A stretch of DNA of 37,768 bases from an uncultured Actinobaculum sp. (lineage in GTDB: Bacteria; Actinomycetota; Actinomycetes; Actinomycetales; Actinomycetaceae): assembly GCA_938020505.1 (NCBI GenBank), contig CALIHR010000002.1:1-37768 (forward strand). The letters are read 5' to 3'. The notes below the pieces were generated by a model that was not told the origin of the DNA, made no database searches, and was given only the letters and a program-made list of their open reading frames with translations. Position numbers and translations under genes: made by a program. This document shows positions 6,804 through 14,627 of the stretch, piece by piece; position 1 is the stretch's first letter, and every line of letters begins with the position of its first letter.

Positions 6804-8232
6804 CTCCGGCGGAAAAGCTGAGCGGGACGGGAAGGCCGGCCGTGACGGAATCGCCCGCGGCGACGGGAGAGGCGTCGGCGATGGGAGAGGCGGCGACGGA
6901 GAGGGTTGCCGCGGCCAAAGGAAGGGTTCGAACCGAGCAGACGAGCCGTGCGGAAATGGCCGGCCGAACGGCATCGAGGAGCGGTCGGCCGCGATGGCTT
7001 GGACGCGAATCGCGGAGGGGGAGGACGCGTACGCTGTGACGCTCGTCCGCGAGATGGGCTATGCACGGGCCCTCGAATGGGTGGCCGACGGAGGCGCCGA
7101 AGCAGGAGACGTCGGCGTCGCAGGAAGCGGCCTGGCGAAGGCCAAGGCCCGATGGAAGACGCGGCTTGCCGCCCTCGGCCCGGACGTCGTCGAATCGGAC
7201 GGCTCCATGGGCTTCGTCATGCCCGGCGATCCGCTGTGGCCCGCCGCCCTCGACGATCTGGGCGACACCCGGCCGCTCGGCCTGTGGTTCCGAGGCGACG
7301 GCAAAGTGCTCGCCAGGGCGGGCGCGGCCGTCGTCGGATCCCGGGATTCCTCGCCGTACGGCGTGAAAATCGCGACCGACGTCGCGTACGAGCTTGCCGA
7401 TTCGGGCGTCAACGTCGTTTCGGGAGGGGCGTTCGGCATCGACGTCGCCGCGCACAGGGGCGCGCTCGCCGCCGACGGATACACCGTCGCCGTTTCCGCC
7501 TGCGGCGTCGACAGGTACTATCCGGCCTCCCACGCGGACCTGTACCTTGAGATTCTGCGGCGCGGCGGGGCAGTCTGCTCCGAGGCTCCGCCCGGGGCGG
7601 CCCCGCACAAGCATCGCTTCCTTTCCCGCAATCGGATCATTGCGGCGCTCTCGCGAGCGGTCGTCGTCGTCGAAGCGCCCTTTCGATCCGGGGCGCTCTC
7701 CACTGCCCACCACGCCATGACGATCGGACGCCCCGTCGGAGCGTTTCCGGGCCCGGTCACGTCCCCCAGATCCTCCGGATGCCATCGGCTGCTCAGAGAA
7801 GGTGCCGCCTGCGTGACACAGACCGGCGAGGTCCTCGAACTCATGGGAATGGACGCCGGGCGCGGAGCGGAGGCCAGACCCGGCGGGCGGCCAGGCCCGA
7901 GAGGCGGAAAGCAATCGGGCCTCAAGCAATCGGGCCCGGATCGGCAATCCGGCGTCGGACGGTCGCCGTTTGGCGAGCAACCCGGGCCGGGGGAGCCGCC
8001 GGACCTCGGCGGAATGCAAACCGAACGGCAGCTCGCCCTCGACGTGCTCGATCCGTTGGCCTCCCGCGTGTGCGAGGCGCTGCCGGTCTCCCGCGGGGCG
8101 CCGGTGGAGAAGATCGCGGCGGTGGCCGGAGTCTCGGTGACCGAGGCCCTGACAGGGCTGGGAAGGCTCGAAAGGCAGGGGATCGCCGCACGCAACGCCG
8201 GGCTGTGGAAGCTGGCTCGAAAAGGCCGATAA
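6790..8232 (+). CDS. dprA: DNA-processing protein DprA
   Basis: DprA (Smf) binds incoming single-stranded DNA and loads RecA during transformation. The 480-residue protein has a Rossmann core at about 165-350: VVGSRDSSPYGVKIATD, VNVVSGGAFGIDVAAHRGAL, and FLSRNRIIAALSRAVVVVEA. A C-terminal winged-helix domain (about 410-478) reads SRGAPVEKIAAVAGVSVTEA then LGRLERQGIA. The first 60 residues are Gly/Arg/Asp-rich low-complexity sequence, so the true start may be later than ATG 6790; the next ATGs are at 6879 or downstream. A second low-complexity linker lies before the winged helix. The start lies inside the end of comM. Confidence 0.93.
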   Translation: MERTDSGGKAERDGKAGRDGIARGDGRGVGDGRGGDGEGCRGQRKGSNRADEPCGNGRPNGIEERSAAMAWTRIAEGEDAYAVTLVREMGYARALEWVADGGAEAGDVGVAGSGLAKAKARWKTRLAALGPDVVESDGSMGFVMPGDPLWPAALDDLGDTRPLGLWFRGDGKVLARAGAAVVGSRDSSPYGVKIATDVAYELADSGVNVVSGGAFGIDVAAHRGALAADGYTVAVSACGVDRYYPASHADLYLEILRRGGAVCSEAPPGAAPHKHRFLSRNRIIAALSRAVVVVEAPFRSGALSTAHHAMTIGRPVGAFPGPVTSPRSSGCHRLLREGAACVTQTGEVLELMGMDAGRGAEARPGGRPGPRGGKQSGLKQSGPDRQSGVGRSPFGEQPGPGEPPDLGGMQTERQLALDVLDPLASRVCEALPVSRGAPVEKIAAVAGVSVTEALTGLGRLERQGIAARNAGLWKLARKGR

Positions 8233-8234
8233 CT

Positions 8235-8246
8235 TACCCTTGACGT
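8235..8246 (+). promoter_or_regulatory. Leaderless-type promoter for xerC
   Basis: TACCCT (8235-8240) is followed by six bases and then the GTG start. No purine-rich Shine-Dalgarno precedes the GTG, so transcription probably starts at or next to the start codon. The box begins three bases after the dprA stop. Confidence 0.45.
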
Positions 8247-9158
8247 GTGCAGATCGATGAAACGCTGGACGCCTACGAGCGCGAGCTGAGGCTGCGCAGG
8301 GGGCTCTCGCAAAACACGGTCGCCGCCTACGTCCGTGAGGCGCGCTCCCTCCTGGAGTTCATATGGGGGATCGCGGGCGGCGACGTCGAAGAGCCCATGG
8401 ACCTGCGCGGATTGGAACTCGCAGACGTCCGCGCGTGGCTCGCCGACAGCCAGGCGAAAGGGTGCTCGCGATCCACCCTTGCGCGGCATTCAGCCTCAAT
8501 CCGCACGTTTTGCAGATGGCTGCATCGGAAGGGCCACACCGACGTCGACGCCGCCGCCCGGCTCAAAGCCCCGCGTGCGGACAACGCCTTGCCCCGCGTG
8601 CTCAATCAGGAGCAGGCTCGCCGGCTGGCGGAGCACGCCGGAAACCTGGCGGCGTCGGGCGATCCGCTCGCGCTTCGCGACCACGCCGCCGTCGAACTCC
8701 TGTACGCCTCGGGCATCCGCATCAGCGAACTGTGCTCGCTGGACGTCGATTCGCTGGGCGCGAACTCGACGCTGCGGGTCATAGGCAAAGGCGACAAAGA
8801 AAGAATCGTTCCCTTCGGCGTCCCCGCCAGGCGTGCCCTAACCGCGTATCTTCCGGCGAGGGCGCAGCTCCTTGTGCGTCCCAACAGGGCGTTGTTCCTC
8901 GGCGCGCGAGGCGGGCGGCTTGATCCGCGCACGCTCCGCCAGTCGATCCACCGGCTCGCAGCGAGCGCGGGTGTTCCCGACATATCTCCGCACGATCTGC
9001 GGCATTCCGCGGCCACGCATCTTCTGGACGGCGGCTCGGATCTGCGGACCGTCCAAGAGATACTCGGCCACGCGTCGCTCGGAACCACCCAACGATACAC
9101 GCACGTCAGCTCCGAACGCCTGCGAGCGGCCTTCGCCCAGGCGCACCCTCGGGCTTGA
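8247..9158 (+). CDS. xerC: Tyrosine recombinase XerC
   Basis: XerC acts with XerD at dif to resolve chromosome dimers. The 303-residue protein has an N-terminal SAM-like DNA-binding domain (about 1-100; LSQNTVAAYVREARSLLEF) and a catalytic domain with all expected residues: Arg in ASGIRISELCSLD, Lys in GKGDKERIVPFG, HDLRHSAATHLL, LGHASLGTTQ and the nucleophile in QRYTHV. The GTG start follows a TANNNT box with leaderless spacing. Position after dprA is typical for xerC in Actinomycetota; a XerD assignment is less likely but cannot be excluded from sequence alone. Confidence 0.9.
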   Translation: MQIDETLDAYERELRLRRGLSQNTVAAYVREARSLLEFIWGIAGGDVEEPMDLRGLELADVRAWLADSQAKGCSRSTLARHSASIRTFCRWLHRKGHTDVDAAARLKAPRADNALPRVLNQEQARRLAEHAGNLAASGDPLALRDHAAVELLYASGIRISELCSLDVDSLGANSTLRVIGKGDKERIVPFGVPARRALTAYLPARAQLLVRPNRALFLGARGGRLDPRTLRQSIHRLAASAGVPDISPHDLRHSAATHLLDGGSDLRTVQEILGHASLGTTQRYTHVSSERLRAAFAQAHPRA

Positions 9159-9263
9159 GCCACGGGCATCCCCGGACTTGAGTCGCATGCCGTCTTCGGG
9201 CATCGGGTCACGCGCACCCCAGGGCGTGAGTTCGGCGTCGGGAAAATTGACCGCCGTGCGAAC

Positions 9264-9293
9264 ACTTGAAAAACTTGGAAAGCACGTACAAGT
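9264..9293 (+). promoter_or_regulatory. Candidate operator ahead of the FGGY kinase
   Basis: ACTTG occurs at 9264-9268 and 9273-9277, and its reverse complement CAAGT at 9289-9293, giving a direct plus inverted arrangement about 20 bases before the kinase start. A sugar-responsive repressor site is plausible; there is no regulator gene nearby and the motif is short. Confidence 0.25.
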
Positions 9294-9314
9294 CGATCGA
9301 TGAGGAGCGACACT

Positions 9315-10982
9315 ATGACCCAGGTCTACATGGGTATCGACCTCGGCACGGGCGGATGCCGAGTGGGACTTTTCGATGACCGTGGAAGGCCGTTCGCCTT
9401 CCACAACACCCCCGTGACGGCGATTCACCCCCATCCGAGCTGGGTGGAGCAGGACGTCGACGAATGGTGGCGGGCGCTGGCCGCCTCGACCCGGGCCGCA
9501 CTGGCGCGTTCGGGGATCGACCCGGCCCAGATCGCGGGCATCGGCTTCGACGCGACGTCGGCCACGCTCGTCGCCCTCGACGACGCCGGAAAGCCCCTGA
9601 GAAACGCGATCATGTGGGCCGACGTGCGCGCAAGCGAACAGGCGGGCAGAGCCTCGGAAATCGACCACTGGGCGCGCCTGTACAACGGGGGAGGCAAAGA
9701 TCCGGCGTCCGCCGAGTGGTTTGTTTTCAAGGCGATGTGGCTCAAGGAGAACGAGCCTGACGTGTGGGCGCGCTCCGCGTGGATACTCGACGCCCCCGAT
9801 TGGATGGGGCTGCGGCTGACCGGACGCCCCGCCGTCAACCTGTGCTCGGCCTCGCTGAAGATGTACCACAACAACGACCACGGAGGCTTCCCGGTCGATT
9901 TTTACGAGCGGCTGGGCGTGGGCGACCTCATGGACAAGATGCCCTCCCAGGTCAACGCGATGGGCGAGCCGCTGGGAGCCCTCTCTCCCGAGGCCGCGGA
10001 GGAGCTCGGCCTCGTCGCTGGCACTCCCGTGGCCCAGGGCGGCATCGACGCCGAGGCGGGAATGATCGGAATGAACGTGCTCGCCCCCGGGCGAATGGCG
10101 CTCATCACCGGTTCGAGCAACTGCCTTCTCGCCCAGAGCGCCGTTCCGCTCTACGGCGCGGGAATGTTCGGAGCGCACACGGACGCCCTCGTTCGGGGGC
10201 AGTACACGATCGAGGCCTCCCAGGCATCGACCGGGTCGGTGATCCGGTGGTTCCTTGAGAACTCGGCGAAAGACCTCGTGGAGGCGGCCAGAAACGGAGG
10301 CCCCTCCCCATACGAAGTGCTGAACGAGGCGTCCAAGGACATCCCTCCCGGGTCCAACGGCGTCCTCGTGCTCGAATACTTCCAGGGAAACCGCAGCCCG
10401 TACACCGACGCAAAGGCGCGCGGAACCATCACCGGGCTGACCCTCAGCCACGGGCGCGAGCACATCTACCACGCGATTCAGGAAGCCACGTGCTACGGGC
10501 TTGAGCTCAATCTGCGGACGATGCGCGCCGCCGGCTACGAGCCCCGCGCGATCACGGCGTGCGGCGGAGCGCTTTCGAGCCCCGAATGGCTGAAAATGCA
10601 CGCCGACGTCACCGGACTTGAGATCACGGTCACGGAGGTTCAAGACGCCCCGACCCTGGGCTCGGCGATGATGGGCGCCTTGGCGGCCGGCAGATTCGCC
10701 GCCCTCCAAGAGGCGGCCGACGCGATGGTCCACTACAGCGCCGTGATCAAACCCGATCCCGCGCTCCACGAGGAGTACCGGCACTGGGTCGATGAGTACG
10801 CCGCGCTGTTCCCCGCCATTCGCGACATTCAGCACCGGACGGCCGATCGCGCGGAGAAATCCCACAGGGCAGGAGCCGAGGAGCAAAACGACGAGGCCAA
10901 GGCCCGGATCAGCGGAACCGTCGACGGCGACACCACGGGGCTGGCTGATTTCACCACAATGCTCGGCGACGGCGGCCTTTAG
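9315..10982 (+). CDS. FGGY-family carbohydrate kinase (ribulokinase-like)
   Basis: This 555-residue protein is an FGGY sugar kinase: N-terminal phosphate loop YMGIDLGTGGCRVGLFD, IAGIGFDATSATLVALD, IMWADVRA, a second ATP-site segment LITGSSNCLL, and FQGNRSPYTDAKARG followed by ACGGALSSPEW. The GNRSPYTD block is typical of the ribulokinase branch, so ribulose, ribitol-derived or a related polyol is a likelier substrate than glycerol; the exact sugar cannot be assigned. ATG 9315 is preferred over 9300 because GAGGAG lies eight bases upstream. A tail of about 50 charged residues after AALFPAIRDIQ is extra. The gene is followed after 112 bases by a glycerol-1-phosphate dehydrogenase-like gene, with no transporter in the window. 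Confidence 0.85.
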   Translation: MTQVYMGIDLGTGGCRVGLFDDRGRPFAFHNTPVTAIHPHPSWVEQDVDEWWRALAASTRAALARSGIDPAQIAGIGFDATSATLVALDDAGKPLRNAIMWADVRASEQAGRASEIDHWARLYNGGGKDPASAEWFVFKAMWLKENEPDVWARSAWILDAPDWMGLRLTGRPAVNLCSASLKMYHNNDHGGFPVDFYERLGVGDLMDKMPSQVNAMGEPLGALSPEAAEELGLVAGTPVAQGGIDAEAGMIGMNVLAPGRMALITGSSNCLLAQSAVPLYGAGMFGAHTDALVRGQYTIEASQASTGSVIRWFLENSAKDLVEAARNGGPSPYEVLNEASKDIPPGSNGVLVLEYFQGNRSPYTDAKARGTITGLTLSHGREHIYHAIQEATCYGLELNLRTMRAAGYEPRAITACGGALSSPEWLKMHADVTGLEITVTEVQDAPTLGSAMMGALAAGRFAALQEAADAMVHYSAVIKPDPALHEEYRHWVDEYAALFPAIRDIQHRTADRAEKSHRAGAEEQNDEAKARISGTVDGDTTGLADFTTMLGDGGL

Positions 10983-11094
10983 GCAGGAGCGCGGGGAAGC
11001 GGGCAAAGACCGCGATCGCCGGAAAACGGCCCGATTGCCTGACAACGCCGCGTTCGCCGGACAACGAAAGCCACAACGACGAAAGAGAGGAACG

Positions 11095-12441
11095 ATGACC
11101 GCGGAACTCGTGGAAAAAGGGCTTGAGAATGCAAGCCACACCAAAACCGTCGAGGTTGGAAGGGGAGTCCTCGCATCCTCGGGGACGATCATTCGCGACG
11201 GGCTGCTCGAAGGGGGGCGCAAAGCGCTGCTCGTCGCCGACGAGCGCACGTGGAAGGCTGCCGGGGCCGACGTCGAAAGGTCGCTCCGCGAAGCGGGCGC
11301 CGACCTTGCGGAGCCGATGGTCTACCCCGGGTCTCCCACCCTTTACGCCTCCTACGACCACTGCGAGGAAATCCGGGAGAGGCTTCGTGAGACGGACGCG
11401 CTCGCGGTCGCAATCGGCTCGGGCACCCTCAACGACCTGTCGAAGCTCGCCTCGGGCGAGCTGGACCGGCCCTACGCCGTCGTCGCGACCGCGGCCTCAA
11501 TGGACGGATACACGGGGTTCGGGGCGCCCATGACCAGGGACGGGGTGAAGATCACGATGCCGTGCCCCGCGCCGCGCGTCGTCGTCTTCGACCTCGACGT
11601 CGCAGCCGCGGCCCCGCGGCCCATGGCTTCCTCCGGGTATGGAGACCTCTCGGCGAAGATTCCCGCCGGGGCCGACTGGATGCTGGCGGACGCGGTCGGG
11701 GTCGATCCCATCCATCCCCTGGCGTGGGAGCTCGTTCAAACCGGCGTCCGCGAGGCGCTGTCCCGCCCGGCGGAGCTCGCCGCCGGAGTGCCGGAAGCTT
11801 ACGAAGGCCTGTGTGAAGGCCTCGTTCTTTCCGGTTTGGCGATGCAGGTCGCGCAGGGCACTCGCCCCGCGTCCGGCGCAGAACACTACTTCAGCCACCT
11901 GTGGGAGCTCGACCATTTGGGAGCCGAACTCGACCCTCCGCTCAGCCATGGATTCAAAGTGGCGATAGGCACGCTGGCCATGGCGGGCTTCTACGAGAAG
12001 TTCCTGGAGCGCGACGTCGCGGGCTTGGACATCGACGCCGCGGTTTCAAGGTGGCCCTCGTGGGGCGAGGTCGAGGCGGACATACGCCGTGTCATGTCCG
12101 GTCCGCTCGTCGACAAGGGGATAAACGAAACGCGCGAGAAGTACGTTGACGCCGCGGGAATTCGCGCTCGCATCGAGAAGCTGGTTCGAGCCTGGCCGCA
12201 GCTTCGCGCGAAACTGGCGGCCCAGCTGATGCCCGCCAAGCAGCTCCAACTGGCGTTGGCTTCCGCCGGGGCGCCGAGCGTGCCGAGCGACATCGGGCTG
12301 ACGCCGGAAGACGTCCGCGCTGCGTTTCCGCGTGCGATGTACTACCGGTCGCGTTACACGGTCCTCGACGTGGCCCGCGAATTGGGCTGGTTCGAGGAGA
12401 TCGTCGACGACGTCTTCGCCCCGGGAGGGCTGTGGCAGTAA
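11095..12441 (+). CDS. sn-glycerol-1-phosphate dehydrogenase family protein (AraM-like)
   Basis: This 448-residue metal-dependent dehydrogenase has the AraM/EgsA pattern: nucleotide-binding GSGTLNDLSK at about 107, SMDGYTGFGAPM at about 136, metal ligands in GYGDLSAKIPAG (Asp), GAEHYFSHLWE (His) and LSHGFKVAIG (His). In Bacillus the relative AraM reduces dihydroxyacetone phosphate to glycerol-1-phosphate and lies in the arabinose operon. Here it follows an FGGY kinase, so a pentose or polyol pathway is suggested rather than archaeal-type lipid synthesis. ATG 11095 is preceded by AAGAGAGG. The 112-bp gap contains the imperfect repeat CGCCGGAAAAC / CGCCGGACAAC. Confidence 0.85.
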   Translation: MTAELVEKGLENASHTKTVEVGRGVLASSGTIIRDGLLEGGRKALLVADERTWKAAGADVERSLREAGADLAEPMVYPGSPTLYASYDHCEEIRERLRETDALAVAIGSGTLNDLSKLASGELDRPYAVVATAASMDGYTGFGAPMTRDGVKITMPCPAPRVVVFDLDVAAAAPRPMASSGYGDLSAKIPAGADWMLADAVGVDPIHPLAWELVQTGVREALSRPAELAAGVPEAYEGLCEGLVLSGLAMQVAQGTRPASGAEHYFSHLWELDHLGAELDPPLSHGFKVAIGTLAMAGFYEKFLERDVAGLDIDAAVSRWPSWGEVEADIRRVMSGPLVDKGINETREKYVDAAGIRARIEKLVRAWPQLRAKLAAQLMPAKQLQLALASAGAPSVPSDIGLTPEDVRAAFPRAMYYRSRYTVLDVARELGWFEEIVDDVFAPGGLWQ

Positions 12442-12473
12442 AAGAGCCGCGGCAATGAGCGGGCTCCCGCGAT

Positions 12474-12518
12474 GAGGGGGACGTGCGGGCGAGACCGTCG
12501 CCGCGCGTGCGCCCCCTC
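12474..12518. terminator. GC-rich hairpin between convergent genes
   Basis: GAGGGGG (12474-12480) pairs with CCCCCTC (12512-12518), with further inner pairing of GGCGA (12488-12492) with TCGCC (12498-12502). Only a short T-run (GTTTG) follows on the plus strand. It lies between the convergent araM-like and M23 genes and may serve both. Confidence 0.5.
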
Positions 12519-12541
12519 GTTTGACAAAGCGAACGGCCGAG

Positions 12542-13258
12542 TCATTTGAGAAGGCGAATTGTGGGATAAAGGAGTGAAAGGGGATCGATGTAACGGTCCT
12601 TTCCGATGCGCGCTCCCCAGTGAAGGCAAGAGGCCGGGACGCAGTGCCCGGCTTCGAGCACTCCTATGGGGTCTCCCGCTTTGACCTTGTCGCCGGCGGA
12701 GACCGAAGGGCTGACGGGTTCGTAAGTTGTTCGCAGGCCGCCGTGATCGATTGACACGACGTCCTTGTCGGCAACCTTTCCTGCGAAGACGACGGTTCCC
12801 GCGCCCGCCGAGACGACCGTGCCGCCCTCGGGCGCATCGAGGTCGACCCCGCGGTGGCCGCTCAGCCATTTGTGCGCGGGCGGGTCGAAAGGGCGTACAA
12901 CCGCCGCCTTGAGGCCCGTCGGCCACACGAACGAGCCCTTGACGGCGCCCCGGCGAAGGCGGGAGTGCCCGCGGCTTCGAGAGCTGCCGTGCTCGCGGCT
13001 GCGCGTCGCCGTTAAGCTGCGTGGCGTCGTTTGGCTGTGCCGCGGCGTTGTTTGGCTGCGCGGCGTCGTTTGGACGAGCGGAGGCGAAACTCGCCGGTCG
13101 GCCAATTCGCGCGGCGCAGCCGAGAGCGGCCCGGCGAACTCGGCGGTCGTCGCCGCGAAAGGCCGGGGTTCCGCCGACTGGCCTTGGGGGCCCGAGGCTC
13201 CGAGGAGCCCTGAAAATGTCAGTGAAGCCGTGCCGATGAGTGCTGATATCGCTTTCAT
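12542..13258 (-). CDS. Secreted M23 peptidase-like protein (degenerate HxH motif)
   Basis: The 238-residue protein has an N-terminal signal peptide (about 1-29), a Thr/Pro/Arg/Ser-rich linker with QTTPR repeats (about 60-100), and a C-terminal LytM/M23 domain (about 110-232). Metal ligands H135 and D139 (HRGVDLDAP) and H213 (CLHWG) are present, and H172 (SIDHGG) fits the other active-site histidine. The first His of the usual HxH is Cys211, so hydrolytic activity is uncertain; it could be an activator or wall-binding protein. I recall the CLHWG form in other rpsB-adjacent M23 proteins of Actinomycetota. ATG 13258 gives a clean signal peptide; the frame remains open far upstream, as expected at this GC content. 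Confidence 0.85.
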   Translation of the reverse strand: MKAISALIGTASLTFSGLLGASGPQGQSAEPRPFAATTAEFAGPLSAAPRELADRRVSPPLVQTTPRSQTTPRHSQTTPRSLTATRSREHGSSRSRGHSRLRRGAVKGSFVWPTGLKAAVVRPFDPPAHKWLSGHRGVDLDAPEGGTVVSAGAGTVVFAGKVADKDVVSIDHGGLRTTYEPVSPSVSAGDKVKAGDPIGVLEAGHCVPASCLHWGARIGKDRYIDPLSLLYPTIRLLK

Positions 13259-13699
13259 GCCCCGAGTATCCGAATTCGAACCGGAAGAGGGACGGGCGTC
13301 AATCGGGACTGTGAATGACGCCTGCATCTGCCGCGCCTGTGGACCGGCGAGCATGGACTCCCACAGCCCAGACCTCGTCTGTCTGCGCACTCGCGAAGAG
13401 CCCCCGCCTGAGTCTCCGTCAGTGCCCCGGCGAAGAGTCCCCGCTTGTGTGCCCTGTCTGCGCACCGGAGAGAAGCCTGCGCCTATAGGCCGGCTCGCCG
13501 TCGCGAAGCAAACGAGGCCGCGATCGACTACACTGGTGGGGTGCCCGGCGTCAGCTGGGCAAAATTCGCGCGCTCGCGCACAACGTCTCCGGGGCGGTGC
13601 CACACGTGGCTCCCGGCGCACGGCGAGCGCCAGGGCAAACCGCGGCCCCGCGGCGAGCAAGAACCGAAACGCGCTTTTGCGCACTGAGAAAGGACGACC
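13259..13699 (+). promoter_or_regulatory. 441-bp divergent region with rpsB promoter and leader
   Basis: This gap separates the divergent M23 and rpsB genes. TACACT (13529-13534) fits a -10 box for rpsB and implies a leader of about 160 nt. A GTG at 13541, six bases after that box, opens a 48-codon Arg-rich frame ending at 13687, twelve bases before rpsB. S2 operons are often autoregulated through their leader, so this stretch is the place to expect it. I see no RNA gene here. Confidence 0.4.
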
Positions 13700-14599
13700 A
13701 TGGCAGTCGTTAGCATGCGCCAGCTGCTTGAAGCCGGCGTCCACTTCGGGCACCAGACCCGCCGGTGGAACCCCAAGATGAAGCGCTACATCCTCACCGA
13801 GCGCAATTCGATTTACATCATCGACCTTCAGAAGACGCTCGTCGACATCGACCGCACCTTCGACTTCGTCAAGCAGACCGTCGCCCACGGCGGCACGATC
13901 CTTTTCATCGGCACTAAGAAGCAGGCGCAGGAAGCCGTCCGCGAGCAGGCCGAGCGTGTGGGCATGCCCTACGTCAACCAGCGTTGGCTCGGCGGCATGC
14001 TGACCAATTTCTCGACCGTGGCCAAGCGCCTTCAGCGTCTTCGCGAGCTCGAGCAGATCGACTTCGACGACGTCGCATCCTCCGGCCGCACAAAGAAAGA
14101 GCTCCTCATGATGCGCCGTGAGAAGGACAAGCTCGAGCGCACCCTCGGCGGCATCCGCGACATGGCCCGCGTGCCCTCCGCCGTCTGGGTCGTCGACACG
14201 AAGAAGGAGCACCTCGCCGTCGCAGAGGCCAAGAAGCTCGACATCCCCGTCGTCGCCATCCTCGACACAAATTGCGACCCCGACGAGGTGACTTACCCGA
14301 TTCCCGGCAACGACGATTCGATCGGCTCCGTGGGCCTGCTCACCCGCGTGGTCGCCGACGCCGTCGCCGAAGGCCTTGTTTCCCGCGGCGGGGGAGCCTC
14401 CGGCGCCGAGGCCGCCGAGCCCATGCCCGAGTGGGAGCGCGAGATCCTCGCGGGCGCTGCGGAGGACAAGCCTGAAGAGGCAAAGGCAGAATCTCCGGAT
14501 TCGCCTGACTCTCCGGATTCGCCCGATTCCCCTGACTCGCCCGACTCTCCGGATTCGGCCCCGTCGGCCGGTTCGGCGGACGAAGCCAAGCAGGACTGA
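13700..14599 (+). CDS. rpsB: 30S ribosomal protein S2
   Basis: S2 of the small ribosomal subunit. The 299 residues begin MAVVSMRQLLEAGVHFGHQT and contain the family blocks IDLQKTLVDID, FIGTKKQAQEAV and NQRWLGGMLTNFSTV, with DTNCDPDEVTYPIPGNDDS near the end of the conserved fold. GAAAGGACGACC precedes the ATG. About 60 residues beyond the conserved fold form an acidic tail that includes seven consecutive SPD units (see the repeat at 14492). tsf follows after 28 bases, the standard rpsB-tsf operon. Confidence 0.97.
   Translation: MAVVSMRQLLEAGVHFGHQTRRWNPKMKRYILTERNSIYIIDLQKTLVDIDRTFDFVKQTVAHGGTILFIGTKKQAQEAVREQAERVGMPYVNQRWLGGMLTNFSTVAKRLQRLRELEQIDFDDVASSGRTKKELLMMRREKDKLERTLGGIRDMARVPSAVWVVDTKKEHLAVAEAKKLDIPVVAILDTNCDPDEVTYPIPGNDDSIGSVGLLTRVVADAVAEGLVSRGGGASGAEAAEPMPEWEREILAGAAEDKPEEAKAESPDSPDSPDSPDSPDSPDSPDSAPSAGSADEAKQD
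14492..14554 (+). repeat. Seven tandem 9-bp units encoding SPD in the S2 tail
   Basis: Seven consecutive nonamers each encode Ser-Pro-Asp (14492-14554). The codons vary between units (TCT/TCG/TCC, CCG/CCT/CCC, GAT/GAC), so the peptide is conserved more than the DNA, although slippage may still change copy number. Confidence 0.9.
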
Positions 14600-14627
14600 G
14601 AAACAAGACTGAGAAAGAGGATCAAGA

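Noticed and set aside
4992..6974. Minus-strand open frame of 660 codons opposite yraN and comM
   Set aside because: Antisense shadow with skewed Arg/His/Pro composition.
8838..11249. Minus-strand open frame of 803 codons opposite xerC and the FGGY kinase
   Set aside because: Codon-mirrored shadow of GC-rich genes on the plus strand; His/Arg/Gly-rich product without domains, while the plus strand has complete family motifs.
12765..13781. Plus-strand 338-codon frame across the M23 gene and rpsB leader
   Set aside because: Antisense to the M23 domain and runs out of frame into rpsB; no ribosome site.
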